Assembly: GCA_963565915.1 (NCBI GenBank)
Contig: OY751488.1
Span: 4,216,001 to 4,280,000, forward strand
DNA from: Entoloma clypeatum
Taxonomy: Eukaryota > Basidiomycota > Agaricomycetes > Agaricales > Entolomataceae
DNA length: 64,000 nucleotides
Direction: 5' to 3'
The position numbers were made by a program, and so were the translations under genes. The notes beneath the pieces are model-generated. The model was not told the DNA's origin, searched no databases, and saw only the letters and a list, made by a program, of their open reading frames with translations. Below, piece by piece: positions 21,714 through 33,715 of the stretch. Numbering within the stretch: position 1 is the first letter of the stretch; every line of letters begins with the position of its first letter.

Positions 21714-24700
21714 GGCAGTCCACAGGACTCTGTACGGCCTGAGGACTGCGTTGAACCCATCCGTACTACCGCTCTACTCAACGCTTCCGCTCTTTCCGAT
21801 CCCAATTCCCTCCGTGTCCGACTTACATCTCCGCTTATCTCCGATTCTTCTCTGATAGCCACCCTTGTGGACTCCGGCTCTACTCATTGTTTTATTGACT
21901 CCCGTTATGCTTCATCCTATAAACTCCCTTTCACCTCCATACCTCCGATCGAACTTAAATTATTTGACGGAACGTCCAACTCCGTCATTACTCAGGCGGT
22001 TGATCTCCCTGTATACTTTTCCTCTGGTGAATATATGGCCATTACAGCCTATATGACTCCGCTCGATTCCTCCTGTTCTATGGTTCTTGGATACAACTGG
22101 CTCACCTGCTACAATCCTATGATTGACTGGGTATTGGGCAGTATTACTTTCCGTCCACAGCTCTTGAAGGAGTCTCCGACCTTGACGTCTTCTGCCAGGT
22201 CAGCTCTGCTACCTCCGCAGACCTCTCCCGATACTCCGACCTCCAACTCTGGCACACCCACTGCTACTCCGGACGTTGTCCCAAATATTGCATTGATAAA
22301 TGCAGCTGCATTTGTGCGCGCTTGCAAACTTCTGGGTGCCCAATCCTTCCGAATTCACCTCTCCGACCACACGATCTCCGCCCAATCCGTTTCTATGTCC
22401 GAGGAACCTCCGGACCTCTCCCATATCCCAGAGGAATACCATGATTTTGCCGATGTTTTTAGCAAGACAAAAGCAGACACCCTCGCTCCGCATCGTCCGT
22501 ATGACCTCCGCATCGAGTTAGAAGACGGATCGACTCCCCCTATTGGCCCTATGTACTCCATTTCACAATCCGAACTATCTGCCCTGCGAAGCTTCATAGA
22601 CAAACATTTGGCCATTGGTTTCATTCGCCCCTCTCGCTCTCCGCACGGCGCTCCGGTCCTCTTTGTTCGAAAGAAGGACGGTTCCCTCCGCCTGTGCGTC
22701 GACTATCGGGGCCTGAACAAAGTTACCAAGAAGGATCAATACCCTCTTCCGCTCATCTCCGACCTCCTTTCCACTGCCAGAAAAGCACGTGTTTATACCA
22801 CTCTCAATCTCCGGCATGCATATCATCTTGTCCGCATTGCCGACGGAGATGAATGGAAAACCGCTTTCTGCACTCGTTACGGATTGTTTGAATGGCTTGT
22901 TATGCCTTTTGGACTATCCAACGCCCCTGCCGCTTTTCAGCAATTTGTGAATGATATCTTCAGTGACCTCCTCGATGTTACAGTGGTGGTCTACCTCGAT
23001 GACATTCTCATTTACTCCGACGACCCCGCCAAGCACCCCGACGATGTCAAGGAAGTTCTCCGACGTCTCCGCAAGAACGGACTTTACGTCTGCTCCAACA
23101 AGTGCGAATTTTCTGTTGACACAGTCGAATATCTTGGTTTCATCCTTTCTCCCTCCGGTCTCCGCATGTCCGAAACCAAGGTGAAGACCATTCAAGAGTG
23201 GCCTGAACCTCGGAAAGTGAAGGACGTACAGTCTTTCCTTGGATTCGCAAATTTCTATCAACGTTTCATCCACGGTGATTCGGACATCGTTGTTCCGCTC
23301 ACCCGACTCACCCGGAAGGGTACTCCGTTCCGTTTCTCCGACTCCGCACGGAGTGCGTTCAACGAGTTGAAGCTCGCTTTTACCAAAGCACCGGTCCTCA
23401 CTCATTGGATTCCTGATCGACCTATTATCATCGAGACGGACGCCTCCGACTACGCACTTGGTGCTATTTTGTCCATCTGGACCTCCGACGAGGAGATACA
23501 CCCAGTAGTGTTCCACTCCCGCACCTTCACTGCCCCGGAACTCAACTACGATACACACGACAAGGAGTTACTTGCTATCCATGAAGCATTCAAGGTATGG
23601 CGACATTACCTTGAAGGCTCCACTGCTCTGATCGACGTTGTCACAGACCACAAGAACCTGGAGTACTTCGCCACTACAAAGGTTCTCACCCGCCGACAAG
23701 CCCGGTGGTCCGAGTTCCTCTCTCAGTTCAATCTCTTGATTCGCTTCCGCCCCGGACGTCTCGGTACCAAACCGGACTCTTTGACTAGACGATGGGACGT
23801 CTATCCCAAAGAGGGGAATAGCGACTATGCGTCGGTAAATCCAAGCAACTTCTGACCAGTCTTTTCCCAAGAACAGCTGTCCGCATCTCTCCGAGCTACG
23901 GAGTTGTTCACCCCTGTTCTCCGTGCCACAGTCATAATGGACATTGAACAGTTGCACTCCAACATCCTCCGCTCACTCCCATCCGACCCAATCTATGCCG
24001 ACCATCTCAAGGAGCCCAAACCGCACTGGTCCGTAGACTCCGACGGTTTCCTCCGTCATAGTGGTCACATTTACGTCCCCGACTCCGATAACCTCCGGCT
24101 CCGCACCCTCCGCAACAAGCACGACCATATTCTCTCCGGACACCCCGGACAGAACAAGACAGTTAGTCTCATTCAACGAGATTATACTTGGCCTGGTGTT
24201 CGAGACTTTGTCAAAAAGTACTGCAAATCCTGCACCACTTGCATGCACTCTAAACCTCAACGCCACAAGCCCTATGGTATGCTGAAGCAACTCCCAGTTC
24301 CAAACCTTCCGTGGAACTCCATATCCATGGACTTCATTGAGACACTTCCAACCTCCGGCGGTTTTGACGCAATCCTTGTTATTGTTGACCAAATGACAAA
24401 ACAAAGCATTTTTGTTCCGACTACGATCCACTGCACCTCCGAAGATCTAGCCACCTTGTTCATCCTGCATGTGTTCTCCAAGCACGGAGTACCAGAACAT
24501 GTCACCTCTGACCGAGGCCCGGAGTTCGTCTCCCGCTTTTTCCGCTCCCTCGGAAAAGCCCTCAACATGACTCTGCACTTCATCTCTGGCTACCATCCTG
24601 AAGGCGACGGTCAAACCGAATGTACCAACCAAACCTTGGAACAGTACCTCCGCATCTTCTGCAACTATCAGCAGGACAACTGGTCTGAGCTACTTCCGCT

Positions 24701-25406
24701 TGCGGAGTTCGCGTACAACAATGCTCCGAGTGCTACGACCGGGATCTCGCCCTTCTTCGCCAATAAAGGTTATCATCCGAACCTCTCCGTCCATCCGGAG
24801 CGCGACCTCGCATCCGCCCGTGCCAGACAATTCGTCGTAGACCTGGACGAGCTTCACCAAGAACTCAAATCTACAATCCTAGAAGCTCAACGACGTTATC
24901 AAGGCCCCGCCGATCTCCGGCATGCTCCGCCCCCTCCGCTCAAAGTAGGACAGCAAGCTTTTGTGAAGGCTAAGTTTTTCCGCACTACACGACCCTCCAA
25001 AAAGCTGTCTGAAAAGTACCTTGGCCCCTTTGACATCCTTGCCAGGAATGGTACACACTCTTACACCCTCCGACTTCCGGACACCATTCGTGGTGTTCAC
25101 CCCGTTTTCCACATCTCCATGCTGGAGCCATCTGTTCTGAACGACATTCCGAACCGGACAGTAACTCCGCCTCCTCCGATCGACGTTGAAGGAGAAGTGG
25201 AATACGAAATCGCCGAAATCCTTGACACCAAACTGGATCGTCGGCGTTCTTGCAAACTGCTCTACCTAGTCTGTTGGCTAGGCTATGAAGGAACCGATGA
25301 GGAACAGTCCTGGCTACCCGCCACGGAACTCAAACACGCAACGGACTTAGTTGCGGACTTCCACTCCGCGTATCCGGAGAAACCGGGCCCCTTATCACGC
25401 CTATAG
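21714..25406 (+). pseudogene. Gyp3 Pol: protease, RT, RNase H, integrase, chromodomain; one TGA
   Basis: The -1 frame after Gag. Protease DSGSTHCFID (about 21870-21899) and VLGYNWL; RT with RKKDGSLRLCVDYR, MPFGLSNAPAAFQ and YLDD (about 22992-23003); RNase H ETDASDYALGAIL; integrase HHCC (HDHILSGH, CKSCTTC) with Asp in SMDFIETLP, Asp in TSDRGPEF and Glu in DGQTECTNQ. A C-terminal chromodomain (VEYEIAEILDTK, LVCWLGYEGTDEEQSWLP) probably targets integration to heterochromatin. A single in-frame TGA at 23853-23855 breaks it; CGA would restore Arg. Confidence 0.92.
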
Positions 25407-25474
25407 AACCACGCAAGACATTGATATTGCAAAATAAATAAAAAATAATAACAAAAAATTAGAGGGGGGAGGGG

Positions 25475-26432
25475 CTACTGGGTTTTGGCCTTCTTGGCCG
25501 GCGGACTGTCGTCCTCCGACTCATCCTCTGTTTCTCCCTCCGCCTCCTGTTTCTCCGCTTGCAGCTCCGCAAGCTCCCCGTCCGCCAACCCCTCGTCCTC
25601 CCCCTCGTCTTTTTCCTCGTCCTCTTCCTCTCCTTCTTCCTCTTCTCCGTCCTCGGTCTCCGACTCCGGAGCCGCCGCCTCCAGAAGGAAGTTCCGGTAG
25701 GCGAGGTGGTTGTTCATAATTTGAAGCTGCCGGAGCAGCGCCCAACCAACCCTCGCCGACTGCTCCTCTCTCTCCTCCAGAGCCTCCCGGAGCCCCCAGA
25801 GCTCCTCCGCGACCCCTGCGCCGCAGCAGCCTTTCGCCCCGCTCGGGCCCGCAACCTCCGCGACGGCTTCCTCCGTCCTTCCCCGTTTCCGCTTCGCCCG
25901 CGTCTCGCCGGCCTTCAGGCATACCTGTTTGCCGTCCTTGCACCGCTGGCATGCGGTGCCCTTCCCCTGCCTAAGGAGATTGTCAGTAAGAAAAAGAGAA
26001 TGGAGAAGTGGGTACTCACAACGCCCACTTGCATTCCACCTTCGCCTGCGCACAGGCCTGACACGCCTCCCCCCGGACCTCCGACTCCTCCGCTCCGCTC
26101 TCCGCCCTCTGTTTCCCTGCCTTCTTCGCCCTCTTCTTCTCCGCCTCCGCCTTTGCCTCCGCCACTGCCCTTTCCTTCGCCTCTGCCTCCCTCGCCCTCC
26201 TCTCGGCCTCCGCCTTCTTCCTTGCCTCCACCTCCTCCTTCTCCTTGCGTATCTGCGCCAGACGGCGCAGGAGCTCCTCTTTGGAGTCGTCCAGGTTGGC
26301 GCTGGATTGGGTGGGCTGCGTGCTCGAGCCTTGGGGCATGTTGGTGGTTACTGGAAGAAACCCTTGAAGCCGCTCATCTCCGTTAAATAACCGAGACCAC
26401 ATGACCTTGTTTATTTTCTCGCAGTCTTCCAT
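25475..26432 (-). CDS. Antisense gene C of Gyp3: two exons, about 302 aa, Zn2Cys6 cluster
   Basis: Exon 1 is 26432-26020, intron 26019-25971 (49 bp, GTGAGT...TTAG) and exon 2 25970-25475; the spliced frame is open. The Met at 26432 or the one at 26339 (271 aa) may be the start. The N-terminal half is a long Ala/Glu/Lys/Arg coiled coil. Splicing joins CQACAQAKVEC to CQRCKDGKQVC to give CX2CX6CX10CX2CX6C, an exact fit to the fungal Zn2Cys6 consensus. A short heptad-like region, a very acidic stretch and a basic NLS-like end (PPAKKAKTQ) follow. It lies antisense between Gyp3 pol and the 3' LTR, as gene A does in Gyp1. A nuclear DNA-binding role is inferred. Confidence 0.8.
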
Positions 26433-26445
26433 GGGTGTCAGACCT

Positions 26446-27140
26446 AAGAGGGGAATACTGTTATATCCGTCTCCGAATCTCCGATCCACTCCGATAGTCC
26501 TCCGACATTCCGGACATCCGTTACCTCCGCATCTCCGCACGTTGCCATCGTGCATTTCATATTCATATTCCCGTTTACTTATGCATCGCCTTTTTCGCAT
26601 GGTCCGTTGACCGACATCTCTGATGTTCGTTACAGTCGCTGGCAACTTATGCCACAACTCCGGACCTACTCCGACCATCTCCGTAAAGTAATATCATTTA
26701 GGTATTTAAGCTCGTACCATACCTGTAGTTCCTCAGTTCGAATATCAACAAAGTTCACTCCTCTACTCCCCGTTCATGCCAGAGATCCTTGCTGTGGTAC
26801 AATACGCCGACGACATCCTCATCTACTGCTCTTCCTCCATCATTACCCTTCGACGAGCTCAGTACTGTGTCTGAGTCACAACTCCGACATCGTCCGACCA
26901 TTTCCACGTCAACGTGTCTCTCACCGAGATCTTTCCGAGGACCTCCGCACCTCCAACCTCTCCTCCGACCTCCTGAAATTGGGACACCTTATCCAACAAA
27001 CGGCGGCGCAACACATACGTTGAAGCCACGTCCCTCCCCTTCGTCGTTCCTCCGCATTTCTGGAATTCCGCTCTGGTCTCAGTCCTACGTCCGACCTCCG
27101 ATGGACTCCGACGAAGCTCCGATGTTTCACCTACTTAACA
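26446..27140 (+). repeat. Gyp3 polypurine tract and 3' LTR
   Basis: The purine-rich AAGAGGGGAA run ends a few bases before the LTR at 26459-27140 (682 bp, TGTTATAT...TTAACA). It lacks the 31-bp duplication of the 5' LTR. The right flank TCAGATATGG is Gyp2 integrase sequence. Confidence 0.92.
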
Positions 27141-27141
27141 T

Positions 27142-28040
27142 CAGATATGGAAGCTTCATGGGATCCCCAAGAAGATCATCAGCGATAGGGGACCGCAGTT
27201 CGCCGCGAAGTTCATGGAGATACTCTGCTGCATGCTAGGGATCAAAAGGAACCTGTCCACCGCATACCACCCACAGACTGACGGACAGGCCGAGCGATCG
27301 CATCAGGAGACAGAAGTGTTCTTACGAAACTTTGTCAACCATCTACAGGATGATTGGGCTGAATGGATCGCAATCGCAGAGTTCCAGTACAATGACAAAG
27401 AACATCAGGCGACGAAGCACACCCCATTCTACCTCAACTACGGTTTACATCCATGGAAGGGAGAGCTCGTGTTAGAAGATACCAATCTGGCTGCCAACAA
27501 CTTCTTGGAAAAACTCAAACAGGCACGAGAAGAAGCCAATGCAGCGCTGAAACAAGCACAGGATCAGATGAAGAAGACAGTTGACACATGGAGAAGTCCG
27601 TCTCGGAACTACCGCATCGGAAACAAGGTGTGGCTGGAAGGGACGAACATCAGGACTGATCGCCCCTTGACGCACTCCGACATGGACCATTCAAAGTCCT
27701 AGAGAAGAAAGGAGTTAGCGTGTACCTTCTTGATCTTCCGAAGACTTGGAAGATGATTCACCCTGTGTTCAATGAGACCCTGTTGTCACCATATGAAACT
27801 CCGAAGTACGCCATCCAGAAAAAGAAACCAGCCCCTGATCCGATCATTGTCGAAGGACGAGAAGAGTACCATGTGTCTACGATCCTAGACTCTCGAAAGT
27901 TCTGTGGAAAGATCCAGTACCTCGTCCAGTGGGAAGGATATGGTCCAGAAGAAAACACATGGGAGCCTCGAGCTAATGTTCAGAACGCTCAAGATTTGAT
28001 CTGTGATTTCCATCGGCAGAACCCGTCTCGTCCACAATAA
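27142..28040 (+). pseudogene. Gyp2-E integrase C-terminal half and chromodomain
   Basis: Starts inside the integrase core (QIWKLHG), just after the Gyp3 LTR, so the RNase H to integrase part is missing here. ISDRGPQF and [10 protein letters not shown] give the second Asp and the Glu. Compared with the copy at 29363-30634, about 11 bp are missing near 27668, shifting the frame; the chromodomain continues from 27720 ([28 protein letters not shown]). The TAA stop is at 28038-28040. Confidence 0.85.
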
Positions 28041-28173
28041 AAGATGAGTTCTCAAAACCCATGGCAGCATCGACCTCATCCGTCAACCACACACCGAGTT
28101 CCCCGCTCTAGTCTTCTCCCTGCCCAATATAGCCACCCCATTCTACTTCTATCTCTCCACCATCCTCACCGCC

Positions 28174-28545
28174 ATGTCAAACACCATCATTACCTCCACC
28201 TCCACCACCGACGTCAACCCCGCCATCGCCGCCCTTATGAACGAAGCGCTCTCCATGAGAGACCAAATCCATGCCCTCGAAACTTCCCTTGCCGACCTCC
28301 TTCATCGCCAGATGAATATCCGACTTCATTCATTGTCCAATCTCCCTGTCGCCCCGACTCCCAAAGAGAAACAAATTCTCGGGAACTACACCAGCACCCT
28401 CGTCATCGAGAATTGACGTATTCGGCTGGCCATCAAGGGCCTTGAACTCGCCGTAGCCATCAATGAGGAGTTGATATACGATTGGAGCCTCAAGGAGAGC
28501 CCGAACTGGTCCGATCCCGGCAACAACGAGGGATGGGGACAGTGA
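28174..28545 (+). pseudogene. Gyp2-E third ORF, about 123 codons, function unknown
   Basis: Follows the chromodomain by 133 bp in sense orientation. It reads MSNTIITSTSTTD, then an amphipathic region (IAALMNEALSMRDQIHALE), then ELAVAINEELIYDW near the end. An in-frame TGA lies at 28414-28416 where the T copy has CAA; both could derive from CGA. The same ORF in the T copy (29229-28981 plus 36553-36675) shows it is a standing part of Gyp2. The family is not recognised; a small helical protein is likely. Confidence 0.55.
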
Positions 28546-28569
28546 CTCTGTGAGGACACAGAGCTTGAG

Positions 28570-28980
28570 GAGGGGAACATGTTACAGACTCTACGGTATG
28601 AGGACCACGTCATATCTTTTACTTATCAGCCTGACTCGGCGCCCTCTTACGAACTCACTATGTCTAATATCTACTTTCACAACCTTCGGTTCCCAGTCTG
28701 ACTCACTACCTTACTTTGTCATCCCCTTTAGTATACTTCGTTCCCGCGCTGACTCGCTTTCCGCAGTCAGCTTACTCACTGTACATAGCCTTCCACAGTT
28801 GCCTTACTCATGCGCACTGCCTTCCGCAGTACTGACTCATCCGCTACCGCCTATAGTCAGTACCTATATAAACCTCTTGTACTATAGTAGATTCCTTAGA
28901 TTTAGCAATCACTTTGCTCTTTGCCTTTCCACTTCCTGCATACTCTGCCCGAACCTTGGAACGGTTTGTTAAGCATAACA
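28570..28980 (+). repeat. Gyp2-E polypurine tract and LTR a
   Basis: GAGGGGAA-type purine run, then a 401-bp LTR (28580-28980) TGTTAC...ATAACA. TATATAAA at 28865-28872 lies 33 bp before AGATTTAGCAA (28898-28908). It differs from LTR b (36147-36547, opposite strand) at six positions and from LTR c (36710-37110) at clearly more, so a and b are a pair. The right flank is AATGC. Confidence 0.9.
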
Positions 28981-29229
28981 AATGCGTTGATTTTCGATGA
29001 CAAGGGTGCTGGTGTAATTCCCGAGAATTTGTTTCTCTTTGGGAGTCGGGGCGACAGGGAGATTGGACAATGAATGAAGTCGGATATTCATCTGGCGATG
29101 AAGGAGGTCGGCGAGGGAAGTTTCGAGGGCATGGATTTGGTCTCTCATGGAGAGTGCTTCGTTCATAAGGGCGGCAATGGCAGGGTTGATGTCGGTGGTG
29201 GAGGTGGAGGTGACGATGGTGTTTGACAT
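28981..29229 (-). pseudogene. Gyp2-T third ORF, first part
   Basis: The same protein as at 28174-28545, without the internal stop (CAA instead of TGA). It ends abruptly at GCATT (AATGC on the plus strand, 28981-28985) against LTR a. Its continuation, CGGCTGGCC onward, is found 7.5 kb away at 36553-36675 after another GCATT. The gene was split by the E insertion and separated by inversion. Confidence 0.65.
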
Positions 29230-29362
29230 GGCAGTGAGGATGGTTGAGAGGTAAAAGAAGAATGGGGTGGCTATATTGGGCAGGGAGAAGACTAGAGCGG
29301 GGAACTCGGTGTGTGGTTGACTGATGAGGTCGATACTGCCATGGGTTTTGAGAACTCGTCTT

Positions 29363-31293
29363 TTATTGTGGATGAGACGGGTTCTGCCGATGGAAATCAC
29401 GGATCAAATCTTGAGCGTTCTGAACATTAGTTCGAGGTTCCCATGTGTTCTCTTCTGGACCATATCCTTCCCACTGGACAAGGTACTGGATCTTTCCGCG
29501 GAACTTTTGAGAGTCTAGGATTGTAGACACATGGTACTCTTCTCGTCCTTCGACGATGATCAGATCAGGGGCTGGTTTCTTTTTCTGGATGGCATACTTC
29601 GGAGTTTCATATGGTGACAACAGGGTCTCGTTGAACACAGGGTGAATCATCTTCCAAGTCTTCGGAAGATCAGGGAGGTACGCGCTAGCTCCTTTCTTCT
29701 CTAGGACTTTGAATGGTCCATGTCGGAGTGCATCAAGTTTCTTTGAGGGGCGATCGGTCCTGATGTTAGTCCCTTCCAGCCACACCTTGTCTCCGATGCG
29801 GTAGTCCCGAGACGGACTTCGCCGTGTGTCAACTGTCTTCTTCATCTGATCCTGTGCTTGTTTCAGCGCAGCATTGGCTTCTTCTCGTGCCTGTTTAAGT
29901 TTTTTCAAGAAGTCATTGGCAGCCAGATTAGTATCTTCTAACACGAGCTCTCCCTTCCACGGATGTAAACCGTAGTTGAGGTAGAATGGGGTGTGCTTCG
30001 TCGCCTGATGTTCTTTGTCATTGTACTGGAACTCTGCGATTGCGATCCATTCAGCCCAATCATCCTGTAGATGGTTGACAAAGTTTTGTAAGAATGCTTC
30101 CATTTCCTGATGCGATCGCTCGGCCTGTCCATCAGTCTGTGGGTGGTATGCGGTGGACAGGTTCCTCTTGACCCCTAACATGCGGCAGAGTATCTCCATG
30201 AACTTCGCGGCGAACTGCGGCCCCCTATCGCTGATGATCTTCTTGGGGCTCCCGTGAAGCTTCCATATCTGATCCCGATAGATCTTGGCTAATCCTTCAG
30301 CTGATAGTTCCACGGTTGTCGGAATGAGGTGAAGCATCTTCGAATGTCTATCCGTGATGACCAGAATTGCATTTTTTCCATCAGATTCTGGTATCGGTCC
30401 CACAACGTCGATTCCTATGTCTTCCCATGGGTGACTTGGTGCTGCATGGGGATGTAGTGGAGCATGTCGCTTTTGTCGATTAATCTGGTTGCATTGACAA
30501 GTGTCGCAACCCTTCACGTACTTCTTCACATCATGCAGTATGGCAGGCCACCAGTAGGTGCGAGTGAGGAGTTCATGTGTCCGGTACTGTCCTGGATGTC
30601 CAGCCACTGGCGCATCGTGTGACTCGAACATCAATTCTTGTCATAATTGTGGGTCTGGCAGGACATCATAGGTGATCCCATTCTCCTGCTGATACCAATG
30701 AGGATTCTTTTTTAGGCCCTGCGCTACTTCTGTCTCCATGTGGTTCGAAGCCTTGATGTGTGCGATCCATGGGTTTTCGATGGTTGTGATGTTTCCAATT
30801 TTGATGGAATCAGATGTCTCACCCCCTTCAAAGAATTGTTCCTCCATGAACATCTCCATTTGTACCACATCTTCTGATTCCAACCGTTTCAAGAATAGTC
30901 CCTCCTTGAGCATTTGGTCACTGTCCTGTGGTTCGAGTTCCACTTCATACCAGGGTAAGCGTGACAGGATGTCCGCTTTCACATTGGTCTTGCCGGGCAC
31001 ATGCCGTAATTCGAAGTCATAGTCTTGTAACTTCATTTTCCAGCGTCGCTATCGTTGATTCAGGTCCTGAGGACGACGGAAATATTCCAGGTTCTTGTGA
31101 TCAGTCAAGATCTCGAAACGTTCCCTGGCTTTGAGCAGATAGTGTCTCCAATCTTTTAATGCTTCCACAACCGCCAGGAGTTCCTTGTCATATATCTCGT
31201 AATTCTGTTTGGCCGCGGACATGGTCCGCGACAAGAACGTGATGGGGTGCCATTTGTCATCTTGCTTCTGAGAGAGTACTGCTCCAATTGCAT
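29363..31293 (-). pseudogene. Gyp2-T RNase H, integrase and chromodomain
   Basis: One frame from the solo LTR to 29363 with two stops, TAG at 31049-31051 and TGA at 30641-30643. RNase H: AIGAVLSQKQDD, ILTDHKNLEYF, LRHVPGKTNVKADILSRL. Integrase: [11 protein letters not shown] and CDTCQCN zinc domain, then Asp in GIDVVGPIP, Asp in ISDRGPQF and Glu in [10 protein letters not shown]. The chromodomain ([27 protein letters not shown]) closes the protein. It continues the frame of 33674-32017 if the solo LTR and one 5-bp duplication are removed (718 bp). Confidence 0.9.
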
Positions 31294-31298
31294 AGCCC

Positions 31299-32011
31299 TG
31301 TTAAATAGGTGAAACGTCGGAGCTTCGTCGGAGTCCATCGGAGGTCGGACGTAGGACTGAGACCGGAGTGGAATTCCGGAAATGCGGAGGAACGACGAAG
31401 GGGAGGGACGTGGCTTCAACGTATGTGTTGCGCCGCCATTTGTTGGATAAGGTGTCCCAATTTCAGGAGGTCGGAGGAGAGGTTGGAGGTGCGGAGGTCC
31501 TCGGAAAGATCTCGGTGAGAGACACGTTGACGTGGAAATGGTCGGACGACGTCGGAGTTGTGACTCAGACACAGTACTGAGCTCGTCGAAGGGTAATGAT
31601 GGAGGAAGAGCAGTAGATGAGGATGTCGTCGGCGTATTGTACCACAGCAAGGATCTCTGGCATGAACGGGGAGTAGAGGAGTGAACTTTGTTGATATTCG
31701 AACTGAGGAACTACAGGTATGGTACGAGCTTAAATACCTAAATGATATTACTTTACGGAGATGGTCGGAGTAGGTCCGGAGTTGTGGCGTAAGTTGCCAG
31801 CGACTGTAACGAACATCAGAGATGTCGGTCAACGGACCATGCGAAAAAGGCGATGCATAAGTAAACGGGAATATGAATATGAAATGCATAAAGGCATGGA
31901 GTTATGAATATGAAATGCACGATGGCAACGTGCGGAGATGCGGAGGTAACGGATGTCTGGAATGTCGGAGGACTATCGGAGTGGATCGGAGATTCGGATA
32001 TGGATATAACA
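31299..32011 (-). repeat. Gyp3 solo LTR in Gyp2-T
   Basis: 713 bp, near-identical to 19801-20513, flanked by perfect 5-bp duplications AGCCC at 31294-31298 and 32012-32016 (GGGCT on the element strand). No internal Gyp3 sequence is present, so this is the product of recombination between the two LTRs of a former insertion in the RNase H domain. Confidence 0.95.
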
Positions 32012-33674
32012 AGCCCGATGCATCGGTTTCAACCCTGAACTGTCCCTCTGGTTTCGGTAATGCCAAGACTGGTGCCGATGTAATTGCCCGTATGAGACCT
32101 TCAAAAGCTTGCTGCTCTGTTGGTCCCCAAGTAAATGCCGTACCACCTGTGAGCGCAGTGAGAGGTTTTGCGATGTTTGAGTACCCTTCAATAAAACGTT
32201 GATAGAAGTTAGCAAATCCAAGGAACTTCTGAACTTCCTTTTTTGATGTGGGTGCTTGCCAGTTTCGAATTGTATCCACCTTCTCAGTTTCCATCTCAAC
32301 ATGTCCCTCACCAACCACATATCCCAATATAGGACATTTCGTTACTTCCCATAAACACTTCTTCTCCTTTAGGAACAAATCATTGTCCGATAGGATTTGT
32401 AGGATTTCTTCAGTGTTTCGCGCGAGTTCTTCCTTGGTTTTACCGATAACCACGATGTCATCCATGTAGATCACGCAGATACGTCGGCGGATCTGGTCCC
32501 GGAATAGACTAGCCATCATTTGAGAGAACATTCCCGGGGAGTTGCAAAGACCGAAAAACATGACCAATGGTTCAAACAATCCTCGACTGGTGAGGAAGGC
32601 AGCTTTCCATTCATCGCCCTCCTTAATCCGGACGTTGTTATAGCCCCACATGATGTCCATTTTATTGAAGTAGACCACATCTTTCAGTACGTCCAAGAGA
32701 TCAGATATTTGTGGGAGTGGGAACTTGTCTTTGACCGTGAATTTATTGACCATGCGGTAATCTTGTACCAATTGTTTGGAGCCATCCTTCTTGTTGATGA
32801 AGAAGCAAGGGGAGGCATAAGGGGATTGGGACGGGCAGATCTTTCCTGTTGCTAGACCCTCGTCAATGAATGCGTCCAATTCCTCTTGTTCCTTTTGCGT
32901 CATAGGATATGTATTTCCCCCTAGTTCCTTTGGTGCGTCCAGTGTAAGTTCAATACCATGGTCCCATTCCCTCTCCTTTGGGATCTTATCAAAGTTCTCT
33001 TTCTCGAAAAGATGAGCAAATCGTTCAACATATGAGGGTCGTTTGGTTGTGGGAGGTGGTGTGGGAGTAACAGCTTCCAAGATAGGGTCTCCAGGCTTCC
33101 ATTTCTGATCCGACTTTTTGGGTGCATCTTTGTCGCGCACCTCAACCATGCGAACCCGGTGTTTGCGATCATTAAGGTTAACCCTGAAATCTGAGTGTTT
33201 GGTTTGACATGTTGTTGGGCACCGGTTAAATGTTACCGCGCTGGTTGTCCAATTGATTGTGGGGTTGTGGTGTACCAACCAGTCATGTCCCAAGAGCATG
33301 TCCATTCTCCCAATGTCCAGTACCATTGCTTCCATGGTTTCCTGATGTGCTCCCAAATCCAGTTTGACTTCGGCAAGTTGGCTCACTTTCTGTTGTCGAT
33401 TTGGTGATCCATCCGCATTTAGAATTGCTATGGGCGGTATTCCTTGCGTGGGGAGGTTCTGTTCGCGTACTATTCTGGGATGGATGCATGTGCGTTCACA
33501 TCTGCTGTCAACCTCAGGTCGGATAACCTTTGGTCCTCGTCGTGTCCTGAGCTGAGCTAACAGCCTGATTTCTCGTCTTTTCGGAGGTTTATCTCCCTTC
33601 ACAATCTTAGTCAACGCAGCGGCTCGCTTGGCAGGGATGACATAGGTTCTATTGTCTGCAGTCATACAAGGCAA
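32012..33674 (-). pseudogene. Gyp2 Pol N-terminal half, right arm
   Basis: Protease and RT as in the left arm, with the same DSR protease site and intact YMDD. Differences from the left copy are few (for example Thr/Met, Gly/Ser, Pro/Leu, Arg/Gln, Met/Val). It runs to the RNase H start, where the solo LTR sits. Confidence 0.88.
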
Positions 33675-33715
33675 GCAAGTCCGTTTAATAGATAAGGGTC
33701 GCGACTTAGCGTCGT

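Larger units (their letters stand above)
19801..27140 (+). mobile_element. Gyp3: full-length chromodomain gypsy element with an antisense gene
   Basis: LTRs at 19801-20513 (713 bp) and 26459-27140 (682 bp) start TGTTATAT; the 3' copy ends TTAACA and the 5' copy TTAATA. The length difference is a 31-bp duplication around the ATGCATTTCATATTCAT motif. The internal region holds intact gag, pol with one TGA, and a spliced antisense gene. Flanks do not match: GGGCT on the left (Gyp2 RNase H) and TCAGA on the right (Gyp2 integrase). The element is therefore not a simple insertion product. Confidence 0.93.

Noticed and set aside
25559..26386. Long plus-strand frames rich in Pro, Ser and Leu over 25485-26390
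   Set aside because: They are the complement of antisense gene C (Glu/Lys/Ala-rich coding), whose spliced frame recreates a cysteine cluster. No domain is visible on the plus strand.
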